Assembly: GCA_012034615.1 (NCBI GenBank)
Contig: JAAUPA010000021.1
Location: 1-32,426 of the forward strand
Length of the DNA stretch: 32,426 nt
Direction: 5' to 3'
Source of the DNA: Leptolyngbyaceae cyanobacterium CSU_1_4
Lineage (GTDB): Bacteria; Cyanobacteriota; Cyanobacteriia; Elainellales; Elainellaceae
Part shown: piece after piece, positions 17,319-24,660 of the stretch
How the letters are laid out: each line of letters begins with the position of its first letter
Numbering within the stretch: position 1 is the first letter of the stretch
Translations under genes and position numbers: made by a program
The notes under the pieces: model-generated
What the model was told of the DNA's origin: nothing
The model's input: the letters and a program-made list of their open reading frames with translations, nothing else
Database searches by the model: none

Positions 17319-18572
17319 GCGATCGCCCCCATCCCCTTGCCCAGCTAGCCAGCCTGTGGTCCAGGCACTCTGAAAATTAAACCCACCGGTTACTCCATCA
17401 ATGTCCAATATTTCTCCTGCAAAATGCAACCCTGGACAAAGGCGGCTTTCCATAGTTTTGAAGTCTACCTCCTCAAGACGAACGCCCCCACAAGTAACAA
17501 ACTCATCCTTAAATGCGCCCTTTCCCTGAACTCCATAGCGCCCTTGAGTCAGCTCTAGAACCAGTTGAGCCAAGTCTTTTTTAGGCAAGTCTGCCCAACG
17601 GGTTTCGGGTGCAATGCGGGTACGGGTCAGCAAGTATTGCCACAGCCGACGAGAAAGGGACGGGAAGGGGCAGTAAGTAGCGATCGCCTTCTTCCCCTCT
17701 CTCTCTTTGACTGCTCCTAAGGTTTGCCGCACCCGCTCCACGCCTCCCGGTAGCCAATTCACCTGAATCTCTGCTCGATACTGATGCTCTTGCAAGATCC
17801 GGGCACCCCATGCCGACAACTTCAGCACTGCCGGTCCACTCATGCCCCAATGCGTCATCAACACAGCGCCCGTCTGCTCCAAGGGCTTTTGGTCGGAGAC
17901 TAAGAGCCGCACCTGAGCCGATGCAACGGCTACCCCTGCCAACTCCCGGATCTGGGGGTCTGGAATAGTAAAGGTAAACAATGAAGGGACAGGGGATGCG
18001 ATCGTATGCCCCAACGTCTGAGCAAAGCGATACCCCTGGAGACTGCTCCCTGTCGTAAGAAGCAAACGGCGGCAGGGCAAGACTTCCCCCGACTTTAGCT
18101 CCAGCTCAAACCCTGGGGACGACCCTTGCGGTCCCTGCGAAGCAGCCTTCACCACGCCTACAACAGTAGCCTTAGTCAGCACCTCCACCCCTGCTTGCCG
18201 AGCCGATTGCATTAAACAATTCACAATCGTCTCAGAGTCATCCGTCATAGGAAACATCCGTCCATCTGCCTCAGTCTTCAGCGTCACGCCCCGCTGCTGA
18301 AACCAAGCGACGGTATCCTGTGGCTGAAACCGACTAAATGCTCCCCGGAGCGCCCGCCCGCCTCGGGGATAGTGCTGCACTAATAGAGCCGGATCGAAAC
18401 AAGCATGGGTAACATTGCAGCGTCCGCCCCCAGAGATTCTAACTTTGGTGAGAGGTTGGTGACTGGCTTCTAATAGCAGAACATGGGCATGGGGATGGGC
18501 TTCGGCACAGGCGATCGCTCCAAAAAAACCAGCCGCTCCCCCGCCCACCACAATCTGTGAATAATCACGCAT
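17315..18572 (-). CDS. HI0933-family FAD-dependent oxidoreductase (BaiN/RdsA-like), C-terminal frameshift
   Basis: A flavoprotein of about 419 aa. The dinucleotide-binding motif VVGGGAAGFFGAIA lies at the N-terminus, and the family signature LTKVRISGGGRCNVTH is near residues 40-55. Further family blocks are ADGRMFPMTDDSETIV, LLTTGSSLQGYRFA, THWGMSGPAVLKLSAWGAR, and the C-terminal FAGEILDIDGVTGGFNFQSAWTTGWLAG. The start at 18572 has an AGGTG element upstream. The track C-terminus (GDGGDRLGSR) results from one extra G in the G runs at 17326-17336; removed, it reads GQGMGAIA or GQGDGAIA and stops at 17315. The physiological substrate is unknown for cyanobacteria. Confidence 0.9.
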
Positions 18573-18650
18573 ACACCTGACTTCCGTAAGTTTTCTAATC
18601 CATGAAACGTCCAGACAATTGCTGGGGAACAATAGCTGCGGATATCGCCT

Positions 18651-18686
18651 GTGTTCCTCAAGGTGTTCCTCAAAATATCCCTCAAA
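18651..18686. repeat. 12-bp tandem triplication
   Basis: GTGTTCCTCAAG, GTGTTCCTCAAA and ATATCCCTCAAA follow one another in the spacer between the flavoprotein and ebsA. The track's N-terminal extension of the ebsA ORF (MFLKVFLKISLKK) is this repeat translated. Confidence 0.85.
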
Positions 18687-18728
18687 AAACCATCCTACTC
18701 ATCATCAGCGGAATCAAGGAATCTGAGT

Positions 18729-19103
18729 ATGTCTCTCGAAACTCTCCAGCCAGCCAACCCCCGTGATGTTAATGTCTACGCGCCTTACTATCAGGGGCGT
18801 AAGAAAAGTGCATTGCCCCTCGCCATTAGCCTTTACCAAACTGGCAGCTTAGAGGGCGTTCGTAGCATTGAAGGCGGAGAGAGCATCCCCTTTGTTGCGA
18901 GTTGGAGTATTTCTTCATTGCCCGCCGACCTAGTGCGCTGTCGGCTGCAATTTAATGGTAACGCCGATTTGAGCTACGAAGTGATGTTGGCAAACTTCGA
19001 GTTTGTCGATTTTCTAATTGATGTGCTATTTACCTTCAAGAGCGTTCGGATTGCTGATTTTTCTCAAACTTTTTATCGCAAGCTGCTGCGGTTAGATGAC
19101 TAA
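18729..19103 (+). CDS. ebsA: EbsA-like type IV pilus biogenesis protein
   Basis: A 124-aa protein starting at ATG 18729 (MSLETLQPANPRDVNVY) with AAGGA at Shine-Dalgarno distance. It looks like the cyanobacterial EbsA family, which supports type IV pilus assembly and biofilm control with the pilus ATPases. Visible blocks: APYYQGRKKSALPLAISLYQ, GGESIPFVASWSISSLPADL, RCRLQFNGNADLSYEVMLAN and the terminal FSQTFYRKLLRLDD. No membrane segment. The identification rests on remembered family resemblance and is moderately sure; that it is a conserved cyanobacterial gene is very likely. The IS element inserted just behind its stop leaves it intact. Confidence 0.65.
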   Translation: MSLETLQPANPRDVNVYAPYYQGRKKSALPLAISLYQTGSLEGVRSIEGGESIPFVASWSISSLPADLVRCRLQFNGNADLSYEVMLANFEFVDFLIDVLFTFKSVRIADFSQTFYRKLLRLDD

Positions 19104-19300
19104 CGGTTAAGTAACTGAATTGAACTCTCCCCCTTTTGAAAAAGGAGGATTCTAAACGGTTTTTGCTACGCGGTCTGAAGACACGCTTCGCAACGTTTAC
19201 GGTATGATTTTTTCAATCCCTTGAATAAGTCATACCGCTTTGGCAGGTTCAAAGCTGCCTTACCGACCTCGACCAGGCTTAATCCTAGCTGTGTCGCTAC
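19100..19300 (-). ncRNA. Putative omega RNA (reRNA) overlapping the 3' end of tnpB
   Basis: In characterised IS605 elements the TnpB guide RNA is made from the tnpB 3' end through the right end of the element, with the guide taken from flanking DNA. That position here is the minus strand from about 19300 to 19120, followed by host sequence behind ebsA. A GTCT-TC-AGAC mini-hairpin spans the tnpB stop. Boundaries are inferred only from family knowledge. Confidence 0.35.
19127..19151. repeat. Hairpin at the tnpB-side end of the IS
   Basis: The block CCCCCTTTTGAAAAAGGAGG can fold on itself (CCTTTT with AAAAGG and flanking C/G pairs). It lies just downstream of the tnpB stop, where the right end of an IS605-type element and the 3' end of an omega (reRNA) guide RNA would lie. 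Confidence 0.5.
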
Positions 19301-20548
19301 TTTTCTTAAAATGTTGGCTGCTCCATTACAGTCAGCATTGATTAAGATCCCTTTTCCAGATTTGTACACACCACGCTTTACCCGACGACCCGAAGGCTTC
19401 CAGCTTGCGGGTTTTTCACCGAAGGTTGGCAAGAAGTCTTGATCGAGAAAAGACGCTTTCGAGGTGTACGATTCTTCCGTCTCTAGGAACTGGATGCCCA
19501 CTGACTCACAAAGCTGTTGCAAGCGAGTCTTTAGGCGTCCTGTTGGTATTTGTACCCAGTTCTGATTGTTTCGAGTGCCCATGCTCGACTTATCTGTTTG
19601 ACCTGCATTCCAGCCAAAAACGATAAAACCAAGCTTATTTTCTAGGCAGTGGTTGACGATGAGCCGCGCCGCTTTGTGAATGGCATCTCGCATCTGTCTG
19701 TTTCTCAGTTCAGTAATACTGGCAAGTTGATCACTCCAAAAGCCTTGAGCTTTACCCTCTTTGAGGTTTGCAACTTGCTTGTTGTACCGCTGATTTTTAG
19801 ACTTTAACTTGCGACCATCAACGATGAAGGATTTACCCTTTGTTGAAACGCAAGTGAGCCAATTATCGCCGCCATGATCAATCCCCAATGCATGAGAATG
19901 ATCTAACGCCAAAGAACAAGTTGCACCCTGATGACCATACTCGTAAACATACTCAGCATAAAGCTCATTGTTTCGAGGCAGAATTCGGACTTCACAAATC
20001 TGCTCAGGTTTGATTCCTGCACACCCGTTGATCCAAATTTCCTTGACACCCATTAACTCCTTCACCTCAGCCCCAAGCTCAAGACTGACAGGTAATCGAC
20101 ATCTTCCAGTTTCAATGTCAAATTGAACCGCTTGTGCTGGATAGGAGATTGGAGCTAGACCGCCTTTTGTTCGATATCCAGGCATCTTAGGTCTACGAGC
20201 ATCCCCTTTGAAAAAATCAGACAGGATGCCGTTATAGCTCTTAAAAGACTCAGCTACGGTCTTTAGGGTTTGCTGTGCTGATTGTCCGCCTAACGCTTTG
20301 TAATTGAGGTTGTCTTTTAGAGACATACAGAGATCCGCATACTTTGCTGTTTTGACTTTTTGGAGCTTAAACCCTGTCCTAAACTCATCCTCAGAAAAGA
20401 ATTCACCTCTAGGGCAATCCTCAAAATGGGTTTGCTTAACGTAATAGATAGCAGAGTTGACGAGATTGTTGGACTGCTGGCATTGATAGACCAGATAATC
20501 TCGAATTTCTTCAGCGACGTTAAGTTTGACTTGAAGGGTTGCGTACAT
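19166..20548 (-). CDS. tnpB: TnpB, RNA-guided RuvC nuclease of the IS605 element
   Basis: A 460-aa TnpB. The family are guide-RNA-directed DNA nucleases related to Cas12 that help the transposon persist. The start is ATG 20548 (MYATLQVKLN), preceded by AAGGAGG seven bases upstream; the track's 20599 start is too long. RuvC-I Asp224 is in LGIDHGGDNW, RuvC-II Glu near 358 in FLETEESYTSK, and RuvC-III Asp406 in LINADCNGAANIL. The zinc-ribbon CxxC pairs between RuvC-II and III seen in many TnpBs are absent (FLPTFGEKPASWKPSGRRVKRG), a state I believe occurs in other cyanobacterial TnpBs. Catalytically intact by motif. Probably expressed as one unit with its guide RNA reading toward 19120. Confidence 0.93.
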   Translation of the reverse strand: MYATLQVKLNVAEEIRDYLVYQCQQSNNLVNSAIYYVKQTHFEDCPRGEFFSEDEFRTGFKLQKVKTAKYADLCMSLKDNLNYKALGGQSAQQTLKTVAESFKSYNGILSDFFKGDARRPKMPGYRTKGGLAPISYPAQAVQFDIETGRCRLPVSLELGAEVKELMGVKEIWINGCAGIKPEQICEVRILPRNNELYAEYVYEYGHQGATCSLALDHSHALGIDHGGDNWLTCVSTKGKSFIVDGRKLKSKNQRYNKQVANLKEGKAQGFWSDQLASITELRNRQMRDAIHKAARLIVNHCLENKLGFIVFGWNAGQTDKSSMGTRNNQNWVQIPTGRLKTRLQQLCESVGIQFLETEESYTSKASFLDQDFLPTFGEKPASWKPSGRRVKRGVYKSGKGILINADCNGAANILRKVATQLGLSLVEVGKAALNLPKRYDLFKGLKKSYRKRCEACLQTA

Positions 20549-20617
20549 TTTCGACCTCCTTGACATCATTTTAGTTGTTGATGAGATATGTTGTGTCAAT
20601 ACTAATCGTCAACATTT

Positions 20618-21031
20618 ATGGCTAAACTATCTGCTGAAGACCACGAATACCGAAGGACTGAGAACTCAGTCTCATCAATCAACTATCACTTTGTTTTTGT
20701 TCCTAAGCGGCGTAAAGCGGTGCTGGTTGGGGATATTGCAACACGGATGCAAAGTATTGTTTTTGGACTGGTCGAGGAGCATGGATGGAAGCTGATTGCT
20801 TTAGAGGTCATGCCTGACCACGTTCATATGTTTATCAACGCGCCTACGCATGAGTCAGCATCAGATATTGCTAGATGGGTTAAAGGGCGGGCTTCTAAGT
20901 TTCTGAGAGATGAGTTCCCCAGTCTTAAGAAGCTGCCTAGCTTATGGAGTCCTAGCTATTTTGTGGCAACAACGGGACAAGTTAGCACAGACACCATCAG
21001 AAGATACATAGAGAACCAGAAGGGAAAATAA
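20618..21031 (+). CDS. tnpA: IS200-type Y1 (HUH) transposase TnpA
   Basis: A 137-aa single-strand transposase. The HUH motif is PDHVHMF with His68 and His70, and the nucleophile is Tyr130 in IRRYIENQ. The N-terminal INYHFVFVPKRRK and the central WSPSYFVATTGQVS are typical of the family. It excises and inserts single-stranded transposon DNA, recognising subterminal hairpins. It is divergent from tnpB with about 70 bp between starts. The reading frame is whole and both catalytic motifs are present. Confidence 0.94.
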   Translation: MAKLSAEDHEYRRTENSVSSINYHFVFVPKRRKAVLVGDIATRMQSIVFGLVEEHGWKLIALEVMPDHVHMFINAPTHESASDIARWVKGRASKFLRDEFPSLKKLPSLWSPSYFVATTGQVSTDTIRRYIENQKGK

Positions 21032-21041
21032 CAGCCAATAC

Positions 21042-21092
21042 GAGAGGCTTAAGCCTCTCACTGGTTTTCACCCTCCACTTAAAAGGTGGAGG
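21042..21092. repeat. Two adjacent hairpins at the tnpA-side end of the IS
   Basis: GAGAGGCTTAAGCCTCTC (21042-21059) is a perfect 18-bp palindrome, and CCTCCAC (21072-21078) pairs with GTGGAGG (21086-21092). They lie right after the tnpA stop, where the transposase-binding hairpins of IS200/IS605 ends are found. The first may also terminate tnpA. Confidence 0.75.
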
Positions 21093-21231
21093 CTCTCAAC
21101 TTTGACTCGGTAGATCACAATCTAGAGGTTGACCTACAAGATTTTGTGGGGCATGTCTTTTTTGGATGCGCCTCCAAGCTATGATAGATATCCATCAAAT
21201 CACCTAGGCTTAGGCAACCAAGGAGACTAAA

Positions 21232-21445
21232 TTATTGCACTTGAAAGGCAACAGACTGCAGGTTTTTATCGATCGCGCGTAAAGCCCCTGTGCCTCGTGC
21301 CTGGGGATGTCAGCGCGGGCGACGAGGAGCATCACCTTGGAACATACTGCAAGTCAGTCGGAGAGACAGGGCACGGTCAATTGTCCGGATGCGACCCATC
21401 CTCGGGGTGGAGTTGCAAGCCCCATCCGCTTGTCGGTGGGGTATT
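21232..21445 (+). ncRNA. Structured region, possible 6S RNA (SsaA)
   Basis: About 210 bp between the IS and the TIR domain does not read like protein but is full of pairings. CCTCGT-GCC (near 21285) pairs with GGC-G-ACGAGG (near 21317), CCCTGT (near 21275) with ACAGGG (near 21366), ACTG with CAGT around 21350, and CCCCA(T)CCG with CGG-TGGGG at 21421-21441. CTTG..CAAC at 21239-21252 can pair with GTTGCAAG near 21409-21416, closing the whole as a long interrupted stem. That overall shape, the roughly 200-nt length and stretches such as GGAACATAC and GGAGAGACAGGG remind me of cyanobacterial 6S RNA, which sequesters RNA polymerase. The family name is a guess; a covariance-model search would decide. 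Confidence 0.4.
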
Positions 21446-21873
21446 TGACCTCATACTCTCCTCAAGATCGAGATTTCGCTAATCAACTCACTCAGGGCTT
21501 GGAATCAGAAGGAATCACAGTCTGGTCTGACCGCAGTATTCAACCTGGCTCAAACGGGATGGAGAAAATTGAGGGTGGGCTGGAACAGAGCTGCCATACT
21601 GTACTCATTGTTTCTCAAGAATCTTTGAATTCTCCATCAATAAACTTTGAAATAGGGTTTGCTCTGAGTAAAGCGGCTAAATCGCCAGATACCTTCATCA
21701 TCCCAGTACTGACGCAAAATATTGATATTCACTCCCTGCCCTTTTCCACAAAGAATCGGAGTTTGGTCAATGCAGTGAATATGAACCCTAGAGAGGTAGG
21801 TAGAGATTTAGGGTTCAAACTCCATCAAATTCCTACGGCTCATGAAACTTCATCAAATTCTCACGGATTATGA
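21430..21873 (+). CDS. TIR-domain protein
   Basis: A TIR domain of about 147 aa from a possible TTG at 21430 (or GTG 21436): VGYLTSYSPQDRDFANQLTQ (strand A and box 1), GLESEGITVWSDRSIQPGS, CHTVLIVSQESLNSPSINFE with Glu74 in the position of the NADase catalytic Glu, and PDTFIIPVLTQ. Bacterial TIR domains commonly cleave NAD or make cyclic ADP-ribose signals in anti-phage defence. The track's N-terminal 41 residues overlap the structured RNA-like region and I reject them. No good Shine-Dalgarno precedes the start, so expression is uncertain. The 3' end lies in a 28-bp duplication and overlaps the next ORF by 32 bp; the two may be one protein. Confidence 0.75.
   Translation: MSVGYLTSYSPQDRDFANQLTQGLESEGITVWSDRSIQPGSNGMEKIEGGLEQSCHTVLIVSQESLNSPSINFEIGFALSKAAKSPDTFIIPVLTQNIDIHSLPFSTKNRSLVNAVNMNPREVGRDLGFKLHQIPTAHETSSNSHGL
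21817..21872. repeat. 28-bp imperfect tandem duplication at the TIR/membrane-protein junction
   Basis: Copy 1 (21817-21844) and copy 2 (21845-21872) match at 22 of 28 bases. Copy 1 encodes KLHQIPTAH in the TIR frame; copy 2 encodes KLHQILTDY in the frame of the downstream ORF. Because 28 is not a multiple of three, the duplication shifts frame between the two. Confidence 0.85.
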
Positions 21874-22588
21874 TTCTTTCTACTGGAAAGAGATAATCTC
21901 CTCATCAACTCTGTTGGACTATAAACTTGTGGCAGACGCATCTCCAATTCCAGCTTCTTCAACGCAATCTTCAGTCAGCATTTGGGAGGCGATCGCCATC
22001 TTTGCGGGCGCTATTTTCCTGATTTCTGTCGGCGTGGTGGGCTTAGGGCTGAAAACCCTCAATAATGCTTTTGATCCTAAACGGGCAGAGGCGATCGCTC
22101 AAAGCTTAATTGAATACAAAATTCCGGGGGGCGCTGAAGGCACCTTCGGGACTAACCTGGGCGGGGCAAAAGTTGCCGTAGTCGCCTCTACACGCAAACT
22201 CCCGGGTTTACAGTCGCAAGTTCTTCCCCCTTCAGAAATCGAGCTGTTCATTGCCCGCATTCCCATCAACGAAGTGAGCAGCGTCGGCGCTGAAGAAGAG
22301 TTTAACAACGAATTTTTTCCAGGCTTTTCGTTCTCATCTCAAGTTGAAGCAGCATTCAAACCCGTTACTTCTCGCACCGAGAACCGAGAATTTTGTGGGA
22401 TTCCGACTCGGGTCACCATTCAAGAGGGAGCTCTTGTGCTCTCTGAGCATTCACCGATTCCGGCTGTGCAATATCAAGCCAGAGTGGTTAAAAATGCTGA
22501 ACGGAACATCGCCGTCCTCTCGGCAGCCGGACAAAACGCCAAAGGCAATGCTGCTTTGGTCTTTCGATCGCTTAAATGTAAACCCTAG
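21842..22588 (+). CDS. Single-pass membrane protein of unknown function, linked to the TIR gene
   Basis: A 248-aa protein. A linker of about 45 residues precedes one membrane helix near residues 48-70 (SIWEAIAIFAGAIFLISVGV). Beyond it are LNNAFDPKRAEAIAQSLIEY and GAEGTFGTNLGGAKVAVVAS, then a beta-rich domain with one CGIPTRV segment and a terminal AALVFRSLKCKP. The pattern of a helix followed by an FDPKRAEAIAQSLIEYKIPGG-like stretch resembles conserved membrane proteins of cyanobacteria with no assigned role. The start codon at 21842 lies inside the TIR gene. In-frame HIP1 octamers suggest it is a long-standing resident, unlike a recent import. Function unknown; a partner or fused membrane half of the TIR protein is possible. 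Confidence 0.7.
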   Translation: MKLHQILTDYDSFYWKEIISSSTLLDYKLVADASPIPASSTQSSVSIWEAIAIFAGAIFLISVGVVGLGLKTLNNAFDPKRAEAIAQSLIEYKIPGGAEGTFGTNLGGAKVAVVASTRKLPGLQSQVLPPSEIELFIARIPINEVSSVGAEEEFNNEFFPGFSFSSQVEAAFKPVTSRTENREFCGIPTRVTIQEGALVLSEHSPIPAVQYQARVVKNAERNIAVLSAAGQNAKGNAALVFRSLKCKP

Positions 22589-22623
22589 GGAGATACTTTA
22601 ATATATTGTGATCCGAACCGCCC

Positions 22624-22690
22624 GCTAAACCCCCAAATTTGGGAAAATTTGAAGCAGAATCAATCATTCCCCTAAATTTGGGGATTTAGC
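22624..22690. repeat. Large imperfect inverted repeat, cyanobacterial extragenic palindrome
   Basis: Left arm GCTAAACCCCCAAATTTGGG (from 22624) matches the reverse complement of the right arm ending GGGGATTTAGC (22669-22690), with two or three differences, around a 23-base centre. Each arm is itself partly palindromic (CCCAAATTTGGG). Similar C5/AAATTT/G5 palindromes are common between cyanobacterial genes. It separates the convergent membrane-protein and serine-hydrolase genes and may act as a terminator. Confidence 0.75.
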
Positions 22691-22746
22691 AGACAAGTGT
22701 AAAGCACTTTGATACCTTTAAAACATCTTCTAAAAGACGACCCGGC

Positions 22747-23681
22747 TCAAAGTTCTCTGACGGCTTCCGCAACTTGTTGGGAAACGAAAGGCAGAATTGC
22801 GTCATTCGTGCTGTGGGGTTTTCCCTCAGTAAAAACCACGAGAAGGTAAGGACGTTGATTGGGAATTTCAATATAGGCGGCATCGTGGCGAACTTGGCTG
22901 GTTAATCCAGCTTTTGACCAAACCTCGGCATTGAGAGGCACTCCAGCTCCTAAAAATCCGACAACTTGGTTTTCGGGGTTAGCCGCCAAATGGGTTGGAT
23001 CGAGGCTGCGTTGCATCAGAGCCATCATGAGCTGCGATCGCTTTGCCGAAACCGCCACTCCCCCAATAATGCTATGCAACAACTTTGCCACCGCATCCGT
23101 TGTCAACCGATTGCGGTTCTCCTGCCTCTCTCCCAAAAACGCCTGCTCCCGTCCATAGGCTCCATCACACCAAGTCTTCTGATTCAGATTAATCCCCTGT
23201 AACTCCACCCAGCCTAAAGACTGAAAATAGCGATTGATGATATTGCGCTGAGCCTTCCAGGTCTCAAAGGGTTCACCTGGTAATTCAGGACCGCTGGTCG
23301 TTCCGGTCAGCATATCGATGACTAAACTCGTAGCATCATTGCTGGAATCAACAATCATGTCGCGCATTGCCCGTTCCAGTTCTGCCGCCGATGAAAGCAT
23401 CCCTTTCTCTAGCCATTCATGAGCTGCCACCAGATAGAACAACTTGACGACGCTAGCCGGATAAATCCGTTCTACGCCTCGGTAAGTCAAACCTCGCACT
23501 GAGTGCTGCCAGAACTCGTGAGGCGTTAAGGCTCCACCTGTGTTGACGGGGACAGGCTCGTCGTACACCAGCCAAGTAAGGGCAATTTGGGTGCGTGCTA
23601 AGGCTGGGAATTTTGCCCAAGTTGCCGATAAATGCGATCGCCCCAGTGCTCTAATTGTTCATCTCGTCGAAAAAAAGCCAT
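22747..23681 (-). CDS. Class-A beta-lactamase-like serine hydrolase, N-terminal frameshift
   Basis: A serine hydrolase of the beta-lactamase class A-type superfamily (Beta-lactamase2). Visible are the SxxK motif in YPASVVKLFYL, an SxN-type motif in VDSSNDATSLVID, and a K-A-G triad in VWSKAGLTSQV where KTG is usual. The track ORF starts at 23568, but an in-frame N-terminus lies upstream. MAFFRRDEQLEHWGDRIYR begins at ATG 23681 and joins ATWAKFPALARTQIALTWL if a G is restored near 23625. Repaired length is about 311 aa. No signal peptide is evident. It could be a D,D-peptidase-like or esterase-like enzyme; lactamase activity is not implied. It is divergent from the NlpC/P60 gene with 56 bp between starts, suggesting a shared promoter region for two wall-related enzymes. 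Confidence 0.85.
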
Positions 23682-23737
23682 CGGCAAAATCCTCAAAGCG
23701 CTAAAACCCTAAAGATAGAATAATCAGTTAATCCATT

Positions 23738-24485
23738 ATGGTCACCCTCTCTCAACTTCAAGCTGCCTTCGATACGGGCTACCCGCTTGAGTATGAATGT
23801 TTAGCAAACCTTAATCTTTATGATTCGCCCGAACTTCAGCGTCTTGCGACTCAGGCGATCGCCGGACGACAACTGCGCTTACATCCCTTCCCCCCCCAAA
23901 CCCGCCAAGATGCACAGGCAAGCCATCCTAGTCTGCTTGTGCGAAGACGACTATCCGGGCTGGCTACCCTTAGAAGATATCGATTTGATCGAAGCGGCAG
24001 AAACGCCCTACCAGCCCACCTTAACGCTTTCAGCCTCCCAAATTCAAGCTCGTGTGCCTCAAATTATTGCCTACACCCAGGCTGCCATGGCTCAGCCCAA
24101 TTTCTATCTTTGGGGCGGCACCGTAGGCGCAAACTATGACTGTTCAGGGTTGATCCAAGCCGCCTTTATGGTCAGTGGCATCTGGTTACCCAGAGATGCC
24201 TATCAGCAGGAAGATTTCGTCCAAAAGGTAACACTTGAAGCCCTTCAGCCAGGAGACTTGATTTTTTTTGGAACGCCTCAAAAGGCAACTCACGTCGCTC
24301 TTCATTTAGGCGAACAGCGCTACATTCATAGCTCAGGAAAAGCCCAGGGGCGTAATGGTATTGGCATTGATGTTTTGTCGGATCAAGGCGATGAAGTGAG
24401 TCGAGCCTATTACCAGCAGTTTCGGGGTGTCGGTCGGGTTGTGGCTGGCTATGTACCCAAAAACGCTTGGGCTAAAGAAAAATGA
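23738..24485 (+). CDS. NlpC/P60 peptidoglycan endopeptidase with SH3-like N-terminus, one frameshift
   Basis: This resembles the gamma-D-glutamyl-diamino acid endopeptidases of Nostoc and Anabaena with a bacterial-SH3 N-terminal domain. The N-terminal part (LEYECLANLNLYDSPELQRLA, later LVCLCEDDYPGWLP) is the SH3-like module. The catalytic domain has Cys in NYDCSGLIQAAF, His in KATHVALHLGEQ and a third His in YIHSSGKAQG. The two track ORFs join when one C is removed from the C8 run at 23890-23897, giving about 248 aa, the normal length. It cuts stem peptides during wall turnover or recycling. No signal peptide is seen, fitting a cytoplasmic recycling role. Confidence 0.92.
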
Positions 24486-24505
24486 ATTGAGCTTTAAAAT
24501 CAGAA

Positions 24506-24544
24506 AGAGTGCCGACGACTGACCGTGTTTCGTCTCGGCACTCT
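24506..24544. terminator. Perfect 10-bp hairpin after the NlpC/P60 gene
   Basis: AGAGTGCCGA pairs exactly with TCGGCACTCT around a 19-base loop, 21 bp after the stop. No U-run follows on either side, so it may be a transcript-stabilising or weak bidirectional terminator hairpin between convergent genes. Confidence 0.55.
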
Positions 24545-24660
24545 GACTGGTTCGCTCCTCACACTCCTAAACATTAGCACATCTTTCTAGGGTGTGTCAT
24601 ATTTTTGCCACTCTTGTTACATAGATGTGTCGGGGGCTGAGGGGTTGGGGGCTGCAAAAT

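Larger units (their letters stand above)
19120..21100. mobile_element. IS200/IS605-family insertion sequence, complete
   Basis: Divergent tnpB (minus) and tnpA (plus) form the IS605/IS608-type layout. Both ends hold hairpin-forming DNA expected for single-strand recognition by the Y1 transposase: a C/T-rich and A/G-rich hairpin at about 19127-19151 beyond the tnpB end, and two hairpins beyond tnpA (21042-21059 and 21072-21092). By analogy with IS608 the tnpA side is the left end and the tnpB side the right end. Exact ends cannot be fixed, as this family makes no target duplication. Both genes keep their catalytic residues, so it may be active. Confidence 0.85.

Noticed and set aside
21307-21429. 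N-terminal 41 residues of the TIR ORF in the track
   Set aside because: The bases fold into strong hairpins and the translation has no protein-like character; the TIR domain begins at about residue 42.
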